Of a stretch of DNA of 64,000 nt, positions 8,881 through 18,682 are shown piece after piece. Made by a program: the position numbers and the translations under genes. Origin of the DNA: Phenylobacterium sp. Root700 (GTDB lineage Bacteria > Pseudomonadota > Alphaproteobacteria > Caulobacterales > Caulobacteraceae); NCBI RefSeq assembly GCF_001429025.1, contig NZ_LMHT01000033.1, forward strand, positions 15,626 through 79,625. Reading direction: 5' to 3'. Below the pieces are notes generated by a model. The model did not search any database, was not told the origin of the DNA, and saw only the letters and a list, made by a program, of their open reading frames with translations. The stretch's first letter is position 1; each line of letters opens with the position of its first letter.

Positions 8881-9942
8881 ATGCCGGTCCCCATCTCACG
8901 CCCCGCCGCCATCCTGGCCGCCTTTACGCTCGTCGCTTGCGCGCCAAAGGCCCCCGAGGCGCAGCCGCAACTGGTTCGCACTGCTCTGGTAGGAGAAGGA
9001 GCCGGGGGCGCCATTCGCTACACCGGCGTGGTCCGCTCACGCACCGAGAGCGATCTTGGTTTCCGGGTGGGCGGCAAGGTCGTCCAGCGTCTCGTGGATC
9101 CCGGTCAGCAGGTTCTGAGGGGGCAGCCGCTGTTGCGACTGGATCCCTCCGATCTCCAGCTCGCGGCCAACGCCTCTGGCGAACAGTTGCGGTCGGCGCA
9201 GGCTCAGGCGACGCAGGCTCGCGCGGAAGAGGCGCGCATGGCGCGTCTTCTGGAGGCCGGCGCCGCTTCCCGATCCGCCTATGATCTCGCATTGGCGACC
9301 GCCCTGTCCGCCGAAGCTGCGGTGTCAGCGGCTCGATCCAACGCCCGTCAAGCCGGTAACCAGGCCGACTACGGCACGCTTGTCGCCGATGCCGACGGGG
9401 TGGTGACCGAGGTGCTCGTTCAGCCCGGACAGGTCGTCGGCGCAGGGATGGTCGTCGCCCGCCTGGCGCGCGCCGGAAGCCGTGAGGCGGCCGTCGCCGT
9501 GCCCGAGACGCAGCTGGCGACGCTACCGCGGGCCGGTCGCGCCTTCCTCTACGCCTCCGACGCGCCGATCCAGGCGCAGCTTCGCGAAGTGGCCGGCGTC
9601 GCCGACCCCCTGACGCGCACTTTCGACGCCAGGTATGTCCTGAGCCGAACCGACCTGCCGCTCGGCGCTACGGTCACCGTTGAATTGCCCCGCTCCACGC
9701 CCCGTCAGCAGGAGGTGCCCCTTGGCGCCCTGCATGATCCGGGCGCCGGCCCGGGCGTCTGGGTGGTCCAGGCGAACCGCGTTCACTTCCGAAGGGTCGC
9801 CGTCGCCAGGTTAGGCGAAGAGACCGCTTCGATCGCCGCCGGCTCGCTGAACGCCGGCGACCGGATCGTGACCCTCGGCGCGCATCTGCTGCGCGAGGGC
9901 CAGGTGGTTCGTCCGGTCGACGCCGTGGCGGTGCGCCCATGA
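8881..9942 (+). CDS. RND efflux periplasmic adaptor lipoprotein (HlyD/AcrA family)
   Basis: A 353-residue membrane-fusion protein. Its signal peptide ends LVAC, making Cys20 the lipid anchor. The lipoyl halves (DLGFRVGGKVVQRLVDPGQQV and DGVVTEVLVQPGQVVGAG) flank an Ala/Gln-rich coiled-coil hairpin at about residues 85-160, followed by beta-barrel and membrane-proximal domains. It bridges the pump and the outer-membrane factor. The stop overlaps the pump start by four bases (ATGA), so the two are translationally coupled. Confidence 0.93.
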   Translation: MPVPISRPAAILAAFTLVACAPKAPEAQPQLVRTALVGEGAGGAIRYTGVVRSRTESDLGFRVGGKVVQRLVDPGQQVLRGQPLLRLDPSDLQLAANASGEQLRSAQAQATQARAEEARMARLLEAGAASRSAYDLALATALSAEAAVSAARSNARQAGNQADYGTLVADADGVVTEVLVQPGQVVGAGMVVARLARAGSREAAVAVPETQLATLPRAGRAFLYASDAPIQAQLREVAGVADPLTRTFDARYVLSRTDLPLGATVTVELPRSTPRQQEVPLGALHDPGAGPGVWVVQANRVHFRRVAVARLGEETASIAAGSLNAGDRIVTLGAHLLREGQVVRPVDAVAVRP

Positions 9943-12900
9943 AATTTCCCAACCTTTCTGCCCTGGCCGTCCGCAACCCGTCGGTCACTCTCTTCCTGAT
10001 CATCGCCATCCTCGCGGCCGGCGCCTTCGCCTTCTTGAAGCTCGGACGGGCGGAGGATCCGACCTTCACCATCAAGGTGATGACCGTCACGGCGGTTTGG
10101 CCCGGCGCGACGGCGCAGGAGATGCAGGATCAGGTCGCCGACCGTCTGGAAAAGCGACTCCAGGAGCTTCGCTACTACGATCGCACCGAGACCCAGGCGC
10201 GGCCTGGCGTTGTCTCCATGACCGTCTCCCTGAAGGATTCGACACCGCCCGGCGCGGTCCCCGAGGAGTTCTATCAGGCGCGTAAGAAGCTGGGCGACGA
10301 GGCGATCAATCTGCCCCAAGGCGTCATTGGGCCGATCATCAATGACGAGTTCTCGGACGTCTATTTCGGCCTGTTCGCTCTACAGGCGCGGGGCATGTCG
10401 CATCGCGACCTCGTTCAGGAGGCCGAAACGCTGCGCGAACGGCTGCTGAGCGTCGAGGGGGTCAAGAAGGTCAAGATCATCGGCGAACAGCCGCAACGCA
10501 TCTTCGTCGAGCTGTCCTACAAGCGCCTGGCGACGCTTGGCCTGACGTCCGACCAGCTGATCGCCGCCCTGTCCCAGCAGAACCTGCTGTCGGGCGATGC
10601 GGAGGTCCAGACCGGGGCCCAGTCGGTGAACATCCGCGTCGACGGCGCCTTCGACGGGGTCGAGACGGTGCGCGCAACGCCGATCTCTGCGGGCGGCCGA
10701 AGCTTCCGGCTCGGCGACATCGCCGAGGTCCGTCGAGGATACGAGGATCCCGCCACCTATCTGGTCCGTCACAACGGCGCGCCGGCCTTGGTGCTGGGCG
10801 TCGTCATGCGCGAACGCTGGAACGGCACCGTGCTTGGCGAAAGCCTGAAGGACGAGGTCGCCGAAATCCGCGAAAGCCTGCCGGTCGGTCTCACCCTGAC
10901 GCAGGTCGCCGACCAGTCGAAAAACATCGAAGAGGCCTATGGCGAATTCATGCTGAAATTCGTCGTGGCGCTGGCTGTCGTCATGGTGGTCAGTCTGATC
11001 GCGCTCGGCTTCCGCGTCGGCCTGGTGGTCGCCGCCGCCGTGCCGCTGACCCTCTCGGCGGTGTTCGTCATCATGCTGATGACCGGGCGGGACTTCGATC
11101 GCATCACCTTGGGAGCGTTGATCCTGTCGCTCGGGCTCCTGGTCGACGACGCCATCATCGCCATCGAGATGATGGTGGTGAAGATGCAGGAGGGCATTGA
11201 TCGCACCGCCGCCGCGACCTTCGCCTGGGGCGCCACGGCCGGCCCGATGCTGACCGGCACCCTGGTCACCGTCATCGGCTTCATCCCTGTCGGCTTCGCC
11301 CAATCCGTAGCCGGGGAATACGCCGGCAACATCTTCTGGATCGTAGCCTTCGCGCTGCTGGTGTCCTGGATCGTGGCCGTATTCTTCACACCGTACCTGG
11401 GGGTGAAACTCCTGCCCGCCATCAAGCCGGTGCCGGGCGGCCATGACGCCATCTATGCCACGGCAAGATACGCACGCCTGAGGTCTTGGATCGCTGGATC
11501 CGTGGCCCTGCGCGGCCCTGTCTCCATCGCGGTGCTCACGGCGCTGATGATCGCCGGCGCCCTGTTGGCCGTCGTGGTGCCCAAGCAGTTCTTCCCCATG
11601 TCGGATCGCCCCGAGGTGCTGGTCGAGGTCTCACTGCCCAAGGGCACGAGCATCACCGCCACCCAAGCCGTGGTCGAGCGGATCGAGGCCGACCTTCGCA
11701 AACTGCCTGAAGCACGGTCTATCGATTCCTACATCGGCGCCGGCGCGCCACGCTTCTTCATGTCCCTCAATCCGGAGCTGCCCGACCCCGCGTTCGCAAA
11801 GCTGATCGTGCTTACGGACGACCACAAGGCTCGCGACGCCTTGAGTCACGCCTTGGCGAAGCGGATCAACGCCGGCGCCTATCCCGAGGCCCGCGTGCGC
11901 GTGAACACCCTTCTGTTCGGTCCCCCCGTCCCCTATCCCGTCGCCTTCCGCGTATCGGGCCCCGATCCGGAGCGGCTGCGCATTCTAGCGGCGCAGGCGG
12001 CGGACATTGTCCGTGCTGACCCGCGAACGCGCGATGTGAACCTCGACTGGGGTGAGCGCGCGCCGGTCGTCCGGCTCGTATTCGACGAGGATCGCCTGCG
12101 CCAGATCGGCCTTAGCCCGGCCAGCGTCTCCCGCCAGGTCAGCGCCCTGATCTCCGGGGCCACCGTGTCGCAGATGCGGTCCGGCGATCGGACGGTGAAC
12201 GTTGTGGTGCGGGCCGCCGCGGACGAGCGCGCCGGGCTGGCGGGTCTCGAGAACATGACGATCACCACGGCCGACGGGCGCTCAGTGCCGCTCTCCGGCG
12301 TGGCGCGTCTGACCCCGCAGTTCGAAGACCCGATCCTCCTGCGGCGGGATCGTCAGCCGACCATCACCGTTCGCGCCGACATCGTTCCCGGGGTCCAGCC
12401 CCCCGTCGTCACGGCGGCGATCCTGAAACAAATGGGCGAGTTCACCGCCGCCTTGCCGCCAGGGTATAAAATGGCGACTGGCGGTTCGGTCGAGGAGTCC
12501 GCCAAGGCCAATGCGGCCCTGGCGCCGATCTTCCCCTTGATGATCGTGCTCATGCTGACCGTCATCATGGTTCAAACTCGGTCGTTCAAGATGACAGGGC
12601 TCGTGTTCGCCACGGCTCCACTCGGGCTCATCGGAGCCGTGCCGGCCCTGCTCATCACCGGCACGTCCTTCGGGTTCAACGCCATCTTGGGCCTGATTGG
12701 ACTGGCGGGCATCCTGATGCGCAACACGTTGATCCTGGTCGATCAGATCGAGGCCGAGCGCGCTCACGGGCTCAGCCAAACCGACGCCGTGATCGAAGCC
12801 ACGGTCCGGCGCGCCCGCCCCGTCCTGTTGACGGCCGTGGCCGCGGTCCTGGCCTTCCTGCCGCTGACCCTTTCGAGCTTCTGGGGGGCGCTGGCCGTCG

Positions 12901-13043
12901 TTCTGATCGGCGGGACCCTGGTCGGTACGGCGCTCACCCTGCTCTTCCTGCCAGCCCTCTACGCCCTCTGGTTCAGCGAGCGTCCTCGCAAGGCTCAGTC
13001 AAGACCCGAAACCCATGGCCCAGTTGATCTGAGACCTCTGTGA
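9939..13043 (+). CDS. RND multidrug efflux permease (AcrB/VexF type)
   Basis: A 1034-residue inner-membrane proton-driven pump. It shows the two-fold RND layout: TM1 near residues 12-33, a large periplasmic domain, TM2-6, then the repeat. TM4 carries LSLGLLVDDAIIAIEMMVV, whose paired Asp residues form the proton relay. It fits the hydrophobe/amphiphile HAE1 group rather than metal pumps. With the adaptor and outer-membrane factor it makes a complete tripartite system. Drugs, solvents or pathway intermediates are possible cargo; the catabolic setting makes solvent-like compounds attractive, but that is inference. Confidence 0.95.
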   Translation: MKFPNLSALAVRNPSVTLFLIIAILAAGAFAFLKLGRAEDPTFTIKVMTVTAVWPGATAQEMQDQVADRLEKRLQELRYYDRTETQARPGVVSMTVSLKDSTPPGAVPEEFYQARKKLGDEAINLPQGVIGPIINDEFSDVYFGLFALQARGMSHRDLVQEAETLRERLLSVEGVKKVKIIGEQPQRIFVELSYKRLATLGLTSDQLIAALSQQNLLSGDAEVQTGAQSVNIRVDGAFDGVETVRATPISAGGRSFRLGDIAEVRRGYEDPATYLVRHNGAPALVLGVVMRERWNGTVLGESLKDEVAEIRESLPVGLTLTQVADQSKNIEEAYGEFMLKFVVALAVVMVVSLIALGFRVGLVVAAAVPLTLSAVFVIMLMTGRDFDRITLGALILSLGLLVDDAIIAIEMMVVKMQEGIDRTAAATFAWGATAGPMLTGTLVTVIGFIPVGFAQSVAGEYAGNIFWIVAFALLVSWIVAVFFTPYLGVKLLPAIKPVPGGHDAIYATARYARLRSWIAGSVALRGPVSIAVLTALMIAGALLAVVVPKQFFPMSDRPEVLVEVSLPKGTSITATQAVVERIEADLRKLPEARSIDSYIGAGAPRFFMSLNPELPDPAFAKLIVLTDDHKARDALSHALAKRINAGAYPEARVRVNTLLFGPPVPYPVAFRVSGPDPERLRILAAQAADIVRADPRTRDVNLDWGERAPVVRLVFDEDRLRQIGLSPASVSRQVSALISGATVSQMRSGDRTVNVVVRAAADERAGLAGLENMTITTADGRSVPLSGVARLTPQFEDPILLRRDRQPTITVRADIVPGVQPPVVTAAILKQMGEFTAALPPGYKMATGGSVEESAKANAALAPIFPLMIVLMLTVIMVQTRSFKMTGLVFATAPLGLIGAVPALLITGTSFGFNAILGLIGLAGILMRNTLILVDQIEAERAHGLSQTDAVIEATVRRARPVLLTAVAAVLAFLPLTLSSFWGALAVVLIGGTLVGTALTLLFLPALYALWFSERPRKAQSRPETHGPVDLRPL

Positions 13044-13084
13044 GCGCCGGCGCGCCGGCTTCGACGTTTATGCGCTCTCCGAAC

Positions 13085-13109
13085 GGCGCCTCCCCCATGG
13101 GGAGGCGCC
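13085..13109 (+). terminator. Hairpin after the RND operon
   Basis: A perfect 11-base-pair stem, GGCGCCTCCCC / GGGGAGGCGCC, with a CAT loop, 42 bases after the pump stop. No U-run follows. Sequence to 13367 holds no gene I can support. Confidence 0.6.
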
Positions 13110-13367
13110 CCCATCTCTCGTGGGTTTCGTTTCACCACCCGTCAGGAATATCAGCGCCGCGCGCGCAAGCATGCGCCGGGGAATCGGCTACAGATCCGGC
13201 CACACCGCCGTCCAGGGCCGGGAGGGACTTTCGGAGCACGCACACCCCGTACGGCGGCCTACGGCGCCGATTTTCCACGGAGAGCCTATGACGGCTTGGT
13301 CGTCGGGGGGGCCGCGCGCAATCCCACGCCAAGCTCCGCCGCGCCGCAATCATTTTGGCTCTTGGTA

Positions 13368-13384
13368 AGGTCGAAAAAAGAACC
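13368..13384. promoter_or_regulatory. Weak copy of the 17-base operator before the aldehyde dehydrogenase
   Basis: AGGTCGAAAAAAGAACC, a pseudo-palindrome. Read on the minus strand it is close to the consensus AGTKCTWTTTTNNNACT, with changes at the outer positions. It is 97 bases before the aldehyde dehydrogenase start. Confidence 0.35.
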
Positions 13385-13480
13385 TAGTGTTCCGAAGCCT
13401 CACGAGACAAAGGTTGCATGCTGCGGTCGCAATGCGATGGCCATCACCTTCCGTATCGCCCCGACGAACCTGGAGCTTCC

Positions 13481-14923
13481 ATGCGCGACTACCTGACATT
13501 CTACATTGACGGTGCGTGGGTCGACCCCGCCGAGGGCCTGACGACGCTTGATGTCGAGAACCCCGCGACCGAACAGGTGGTCGGTAGGGTCGCCCTGGGC
13601 TCGGCCGCTGATGTCGATGCGGCCTGCAAGGCGGCCCGCAAGGCCTTTCCGGCCTGGTCGCAGACCAGCCGCGAGGAGCGCCTGGAGGTCTTGGGCCGCA
13701 TCCTCGCCGAGTACCAGAAGCGCTTCGGCGACCTGGCCACCGCGGTCACCGAGGAAATGGGCGCTCCGGCGAGCCTGGCGCAACGCGCCCAGGTGCCCGC
13801 CGGCATGGGCCACCTGGCCACCGCGATCGAAGTGCTGAAGACCTTCAAGTTCGAGGACGACCGCGGCCCGACGATGATCGTCAAGGAACCGATCGGCGTC
13901 TGCGGGCTCATCACCCCCTGGAACTGGCCGCTGAACCAGATCGTCTGCAAGGTGGCCCCGGCTATCGCCACGGGCTGCACCATGGTGCTGAAGCCCTCTG
14001 AGGTCGCGCCGTTCACCGGTCAGATCTTCGCCGAGATCATGCATGCGGCCGGCGTGCCGGCGGGTGTGTTCAACCTGGTGCATGGCGACGGCCTCGGCGT
14101 CGGCGTGCCGCTGTCCAGCCACCCGGAGGTGGACCTGATCTCGTTCACCGGCTCGACCCGCGCCGGCATCGAGGTGGCCAAGAACGCCGCCCCGACCGTC
14201 AAGCGCGTGGCCCAGGAGCTGGGCGGCAAGAGCCCGAACATCGTCTTCGACGACATCGCCTTCGCCGAGGGGATCGCTCGCGGTGTTCCGGCGATGATGA
14301 TCAACTCGGGCCAGACCTGCCATGCCCCCACGAGGATGCTGGTCCCCACCCGCCGGATGGACGAGGCGATCACCGTCGCCCGGGAAGCCGCCAACCAGGT
14401 CACCGTCGGCGACCCCAATGGCAACGCTCAGATGGGCCCGGTGGTCTCCAAAGTCCAATTCGACAAGATCCAAAAGCTGATCCAGGCCGGCATCGACGAG
14501 GGCGCGACCCTGGTCATCGGCGGGGTCGGCCGCCCGGAAGGCCTGGACCAGGGCTACTATGTGAAGCCCACCGTCTTCGCCAACGTCACCAACGACATGA
14601 CCATCGCCAAAGAAGAGATCTTTGGTCCCGTGCTCGTGGTCCTCGGCTACGACACGGTCGACCAGGCGGTCGAGATCGCCAACGACACCGAGTACGGCCT
14701 GGGCGCCTACATCCAGGCCGCCGACCTCGAAAAGGCCCGGCAGGTCGCGGCGAGACTTCGCTCGGGACAGGTCTTCATCAACGGCGCATCGAACGATTTC
14801 ATGGCCCCCTTTGGCGGCTACAAGATGAGCGGCAACGGGCGCGAATGGGGCGACCTCGCCTTCCACGAGTTCCTCGAGACCAAGGCCATCCTCGGCTACG
14901 CGCCCGCCCCAGCCGCTGAGTAG
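13481..14923 (+). CDS. NAD(P)-dependent aldehyde dehydrogenase
   Basis: A 480-residue ALDH-superfamily enzyme that oxidises an aldehyde to the acid. Visible catalytic elements are the oxyanion Asn149 in TPWNWP, general base Glu246 in QELGGKSP and nucleophile Cys280 in NSGQTC, plus the cofactor-loop string FTGSTRAG. The ATG at 13481 follows GGAGCTTCC; an in-frame ATG at 13418 would add 21 residues outside the fold. It is first of four rightward genes (ALDH, alcohol dehydrogenase, SDR, ferredoxin). In context it would finish alcohol-to-acid oxidation before CoA activation. Confidence 0.93.
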   Translation: MRDYLTFYIDGAWVDPAEGLTTLDVENPATEQVVGRVALGSAADVDAACKAARKAFPAWSQTSREERLEVLGRILAEYQKRFGDLATAVTEEMGAPASLAQRAQVPAGMGHLATAIEVLKTFKFEDDRGPTMIVKEPIGVCGLITPWNWPLNQIVCKVAPAIATGCTMVLKPSEVAPFTGQIFAEIMHAAGVPAGVFNLVHGDGLGVGVPLSSHPEVDLISFTGSTRAGIEVAKNAAPTVKRVAQELGGKSPNIVFDDIAFAEGIARGVPAMMINSGQTCHAPTRMLVPTRRMDEAITVAREAANQVTVGDPNGNAQMGPVVSKVQFDKIQKLIQAGIDEGATLVIGGVGRPEGLDQGYYVKPTVFANVTNDMTIAKEEIFGPVLVVLGYDTVDQAVEIANDTEYGLGAYIQAADLEKARQVAARLRSGQVFINGASNDFMAPFGGYKMSGNGREWGDLAFHEFLETKAILGYAPAPAAE

Positions 14924-15002
14924 GGCCTCCAGCGCGCGAACTTCCGCGGCGGCCGCGCCATCGGTTCGCCTCCCCCGCCGATCCTTTCCCCGGCGGGCGC
15001 CT

Positions 15003-15033
15003 CGGCCCGGCCGCACGCCTTGCGGTCGGGCCG
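15003..15033 (+). terminator. Hairpin after the aldehyde dehydrogenase gene
   Basis: GC-rich imperfect stem, CGGCCCGGCCGCA paired with TGCGGTCGGGCCG around a short loop, followed by CTTTCCC. It implies that the alcohol dehydrogenase has its own promoter. Confidence 0.5.
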
Positions 15034-15186
15034 CTTTCCCACGGGCCGTTGTCGAGCAAAGGGCAGGGATGCTCGGCGCTGGGCTCGACGGCGGCTCTGC
15101 ATTCATGGCGCGACCGCACATCGGCCCCGCCACCCCATCGCCGTTGAGGGATGTCCCTCTGCGCGCAAGACGTCAGGAGTCAAACG

Positions 15187-16260
15187 GTGAAGGCATATCA
15201 AGTGGTCGAATTCGGCGCCCCGATCCTCGCGAACGAGGTCGCGGATCCGTCGCCGAGCGCCAGCCAAGTCGTGGTCAAGGTCGCATCCTGCGGCCTCTGC
15301 CATTCCGACCTGCATTTCCATGAAGGCCACCTCAGCCTTGGCGGCGGGCAGAAGCTTCCCCTCCCGGCCATCGGGGCCCCGACACCGTTGACAATGGGCC
15401 ACGAAATCTTCGGCCATATCGCCGCCTATGGGCCGGACGCCGGTCTCTCGCAGGCCGACATCGGCCGCTCGGTGATCGTGTACCCTTGGATCGGTTGCGG
15501 CGGTTGCCAGGCCTGTCTCGACGGCCGAGACAACGAATGCGCGAAACCCCAGAACCTGGGTCTGCACCGATCCGGCGGTCACGCCGAAAAAGTGGTCGTG
15601 CGGGATCCGAAATTCCTTATCGACGCCAGCGGGATCGACCCTGACATGGCCGGCGTCTACGCGTGCTCCGGGCTCACCGCCTATTCGGCGCTGGCGAAGT
15701 TGCCGCGGAAATCCGGTTGGGTCGCGATCGTGGGCGTCGGCGGGGTTGGGCTGATGGCGCTCGCCCTGGCGAAGGCGATGGGCTTCGAAAAGGTGGTCGC
15801 GGTGGATGTGGATGATGCGAAACTTCGCCTCGCCACGGAAAGTTACGGCGCCGACCTGGCGATCAACAGCCGCTCGGAAGACGCGATCGAAGCCCTCAAG
15901 GCCAAGACCGGCGGCGTGAGCGGCGTGATTGATTTCGTGGGCGCGGACGCCACCGTCCAACTGGCGCTGGGATCGCTCATCAATGCTGGCGTCTATGTCG
16001 CCGTGGGCCTGTTCGGCGGCACGCTTCAAGTCCCGGTGGCGGCCTTGGCGTCGCGCCAGCTCACCCTGAGGGGTTCGTTCGTCGGCACGCCGGCGGAGTT
16101 GCGCGATCTGATCGACCTGGTGCGAAAGGGGGGCGTCAAGCCGATCCCGTTCCGCCGCGCTCCGATCAGCGAGATCAACGCCGACATGGCTGCGCTCAGC
16201 GCCGGCGAGATTCAGGGGCGGGTCGTCCACTTCCACGCAAACGGGACGCCGGCCGCCTAG
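15187..16260 (+). CDS. Zinc-dependent alcohol dehydrogenase (medium-chain)
   Basis: A 357-residue MDR-family enzyme. Catalytic zinc ligands are Cys38 (CGLCHSD) and His72 with Glu73 (GHE). Structural zinc is held by Cys104, 107, 110 and 118. The Rossmann motif is VGVGGVGLMALALAKAMG. I start at GTG 15187 because AGGAG is correctly spaced before it and the protein then begins KAYQVVEFG as the family does; an ATG at 15151 lacks these signs. It would oxidise a primary or secondary alcohol with NAD(P), a natural step after the P450. Confidence 0.92.
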   Translation: MKAYQVVEFGAPILANEVADPSPSASQVVVKVASCGLCHSDLHFHEGHLSLGGGQKLPLPAIGAPTPLTMGHEIFGHIAAYGPDAGLSQADIGRSVIVYPWIGCGGCQACLDGRDNECAKPQNLGLHRSGGHAEKVVVRDPKFLIDASGIDPDMAGVYACSGLTAYSALAKLPRKSGWVAIVGVGGVGLMALALAKAMGFEKVVAVDVDDAKLRLATESYGADLAINSRSEDAIEALKAKTGGVSGVIDFVGADATVQLALGSLINAGVYVAVGLFGGTLQVPVAALASRQLTLRGSFVGTPAELRDLIDLVRKGGVKPIPFRRAPISEINADMAALSAGEIQGRVVHFHANGTPAA

Positions 16261-16349
16261 CCCCGGGCGCTCGAACTACTCTTAGGCAATCGGGCGGACC
16301 GGCGCGCAGCGCGCGGCGGTCTGAGCCCTTCAATAGGAGTCCATTCAAC

Positions 16350-17141
16350 ATGGATGTTGCGGGCAAAATCGTGGTGGTGACGGGCGCCGCCGAAGGCATT
16401 GGCGCCGCGCTCTGCCGCCGCTTCGCTCAAGCAGGCGCCGCCAAGGTGGTGGCCGTCGATCGCAACGGCGAGGGTGCGAGGGCCGTGGCCGCCGAGCTTG
16501 GAGGCGATGCGGTCAGGCTTGACGTCACCAACGGCCCGGAACTCGAGGCCGCGGTCGCGGACATCGAGGCGCGCTACGGCCGTATCGACCTGTTCTGTTC
16601 CAATGCGGGCGTCGGCGGCGGCGACCCTGACAAGCAAAGCGCCGCCTCGTCTGCTGACGACGTCTGGGAGCGCGCGTGGAGGGTCAATGTCATGGCCCAT
16701 GTGCATGCCGCCCGAGCGGTGACGCCAGGCATGGCCGCCCGAGGGAGCGGCTATATCCTCAATACGGTTTCGGCCGCGGGCCTGCTTTCCCAGATCGGCG
16801 GCGCCGTCTATTCGACGACGAAGCACGCTGCGGTCGGGTTTGCGGAATCGCTCGCGATCACCCACGGCGATCAGGGGATAAGGGTCTCGATCCTTTGTCC
16901 TCAGGGCGTCGATACGGCGATGCTGCGCGAGGGCGACGCCTCATCCCAACCTCAAAACCTCGACGGCGTGCTCACCCCGGAGGACGTTGCGGAAAGCGTC
17001 ATCGAGGGCTTGGCGGCCGAAACCTTCTTGATCCTGCCGCACGCCGTCGTGGAGACCTATATGCGGCGAAAGGCGGGCGACTACGACCGTTGGCTGGGCG
17101 GCATGCGCAGGCTGCGCGGCAAGATGTTGAGGCCTCAATAG
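16350..17141 (+). CDS. SDR-family oxidoreductase (classical)
   Basis: A 263-residue short-chain dehydrogenase. It has the cofactor motif TGAAEGIG (11-18), NAG after strand 4 (CSNAGVGGG), the catalytic Ser in NTVSAAG and the YxxxK pair in VYSTTKHA. The ATG follows AGGAG. It lies between the zinc alcohol dehydrogenase and the ferredoxin on the same strand. It probably interconverts a hydroxyl and a ketone; the substrate is not evident. Confidence 0.9.
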   Translation: MDVAGKIVVVTGAAEGIGAALCRRFAQAGAAKVVAVDRNGEGARAVAAELGGDAVRLDVTNGPELEAAVADIEARYGRIDLFCSNAGVGGGDPDKQSAASSADDVWERAWRVNVMAHVHAARAVTPGMAARGSGYILNTVSAAGLLSQIGGAVYSTTKHAAVGFAESLAITHGDQGIRVSILCPQGVDTAMLREGDASSQPQNLDGVLTPEDVAESVIEGLAAETFLILPHAVVETYMRRKAGDYDRWLGGMRRLRGKMLRPQ

Positions 17142-17231
17142 GTTCGGCGACAATCGCTCCAGACAACAAGCAGCGTTGCAATACGAAACCCCAAATGAGG
17201 TCGCCTGTTCGCGGCCATCGACAAGGACGCC

Positions 17232-17552
17232 ATGACCAAGATCACCTACCTCGAGCACGACGGCGCCGCACATGTCGTGGATGTCGCGCCTGGCCTCTCC
17301 GTGATGGAAGGCGCGACGAAGAACAACATACCCGGCATCGACGCCGACTGCGGCGGGGCCTGCGCATGCGCGACGTGCCACGTCTTTGTCGACCCCGCCG
17401 ACCTCCATCGGACGGGCGGGCGCAGCGAGATGGAGCAATCGATGTTGGATTTCGCCGAAGGCGTTCAGGAGAACAGCCGACTGTCCTGTCAGATCAAGGT
17501 CAGCGACGCCCTGGAAGGTCTCACAGTGACCATGCCGGAGAACCAGCACTGA
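17232..17552 (+). CDS. [2Fe-2S] ferredoxin (adrenodoxin/putidaredoxin type)
   Basis: A 106-residue electron carrier. The cluster ligands are Cys40, Cys46 and Cys49 (C-x5-C-x2-C) and Cys86, the spacing of P450-type ferredoxins; Cys44 is an extra cysteine inside the loop. The ATG is preceded by AAGGA. The matching ferredoxin reductase is at 22283-23515 and the P450 at 53246-54532, so the three components of one class I P450 system are all in the window but far apart. It is not certain that they pair exclusively. Confidence 0.93.
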   Translation: MTKITYLEHDGAAHVVDVAPGLSVMEGATKNNIPGIDADCGGACACATCHVFVDPADLHRTGGRSEMEQSMLDFAEGVQENSRLSCQIKVSDALEGLTVTMPENQH

Positions 17553-17569
17553 CCTGCGCCATCGTCGGG

Positions 17570-18376
17570 TCAGATGAAAATGGCCACCGACTGGCGCATC
17601 GCGATCACGGGTGCGCCCAGATCGTTCCACAAGGTCATGCTTTGCGTCGAGTATCCCTGCCGGACTGATTGAGCTGAGCATTCGGCCAACCACCAGCCCG
17701 AGGCGCTCGCGGGCGCGTCCGTCAGCATGTCCAAGGCCCAGGTCATGGTGCTGAACGGCGCCATGTGCGGGAACAGCACCGTAGCCGCCGCCGGCGGCGC
17801 GTCCGCCAACGCGACCAGGCCCGGCAGGCACGCATTGGCGGCGGCCTCCTTGTGCCGCAGCCACGTCTGCATCATCGGGTCCGAGTCCGGGGTGCGCGGG
17901 CGCGCGCCGCCGGCAAGCCTCATGTCGAAGTGATGCGAGGCGGCGGGTCGTCCAGGAGACGTGAAAAGCTCGGGACAGGCGTCCCAGGCCGCCACGTTGG
18001 GCGCCGCGACATCGAGATGGTCCAGGACGGAATTCCGACCTTCACCGAAGGCAAGCGCGCCCCGCGCGGCCAAACCCGCCGCTCCCGTCAGGTCAACGCC
18101 GACGAACACCGTGGATCGTCCGCGGCGCAGCACGCTCGGCTGGATCCTCAGCGCCCCGGTGGCCGGTCCGACCAGCGCGAACTGGGCCGAGCGGAGGGGC
18201 GGGAGATTCGCCGTGCTCCGCTGAGCGGCCTCCAAACAAATAGCCGCGGTCAGGCCCCCATAGGCCGTCCGTCCCTGAAGCCAATTGTCGGGCAACTCGA
18301 CCGAGAAGATATCGTTGGTCGCCGTCATTGCTGACAGAAGGGATGTGAAAGGAGTCATAGGTTGGACGCTCATCAC
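17570..18376 (-). CDS. Acyl-CoA thioesterase family protein (TesB-like double hotdog)
   Basis: A 268-residue protein of the thioesterase family used in CoA catabolic clusters. N-terminal hotdog: WLQGRTAYGGLTAAICLEAA. C-terminal hotdog: GWWLAECSAQSVRQGYSTQSMTLW. Such enzymes hydrolyse acyl-CoA to free acid and CoA, releasing trapped CoA from poor substrates. It is convergent with the ferredoxin and divergent from the TonB receptor. Alternative ATGs at the second codon and at MTPF are possible. Confidence 0.82.
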   Translation of the reverse strand: MMSVQPMTPFTSLLSAMTATNDIFSVELPDNWLQGRTAYGGLTAAICLEAAQRSTANLPPLRSAQFALVGPATGALRIQPSVLRRGRSTVFVGVDLTGAAGLAARGALAFGEGRNSVLDHLDVAAPNVAAWDACPELFTSPGRPAASHHFDMRLAGGARPRTPDSDPMMQTWLRHKEAAANACLPGLVALADAPPAAATVLFPHMAPFSTMTWALDMLTDAPASASGWWLAECSAQSVRQGYSTQSMTLWNDLGAPVIAMRQSVAIFI

Positions 18377-18609
18377 CGTCGACGGAAGGGGTGAAGTCCC
18401 CTTTCCTTGTGCGCCACCGTCGCGCCATCGAACGCGACGCGCTTGCGCCTTGGATTCGTTACCAGCAGCACCCCTAGATATCTACCAAAATTCCAAAATC
18501 CTATTGACTATCCACCTTCTTCGGAAGGGCATATTCGTCAATTTTGCCAATGATATAAGGCATACTTTGAAAGTAGAGGAGCTCATGCCTCGAAGGACAC
18601 GTAATACTA

Positions 18610-18626
18610 AGTTCTTTTTTTTAACT
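18610..18626. promoter_or_regulatory. 17-base operator copy before the first TonB receptor
   Basis: AGTTCTTTTTTTTAACT, with outer half-sites AGTT/AACT, 57 bases before the receptor start. It lies in the 306-base intergenic region 18377-18682, which holds no gene and is AT-rich from about 18480. Confidence 0.65.
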
Positions 18627-18682
18627 AGACTCACGCTGATTTTTCCCTCTCCCTCAGGGCAACAAAAAATGGGAGGGAAACC

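Noticed and set aside
13400-15133. 577-codon minus-strand frame
   Set aside because: Antisense shadow of the aldehyde dehydrogenase, with repetitive Gly/His/Asp content and no domain.
15103-16236. 377-codon minus-strand frame
   Set aside because: Antisense to the zinc alcohol dehydrogenase; composition is that of a shadow frame.
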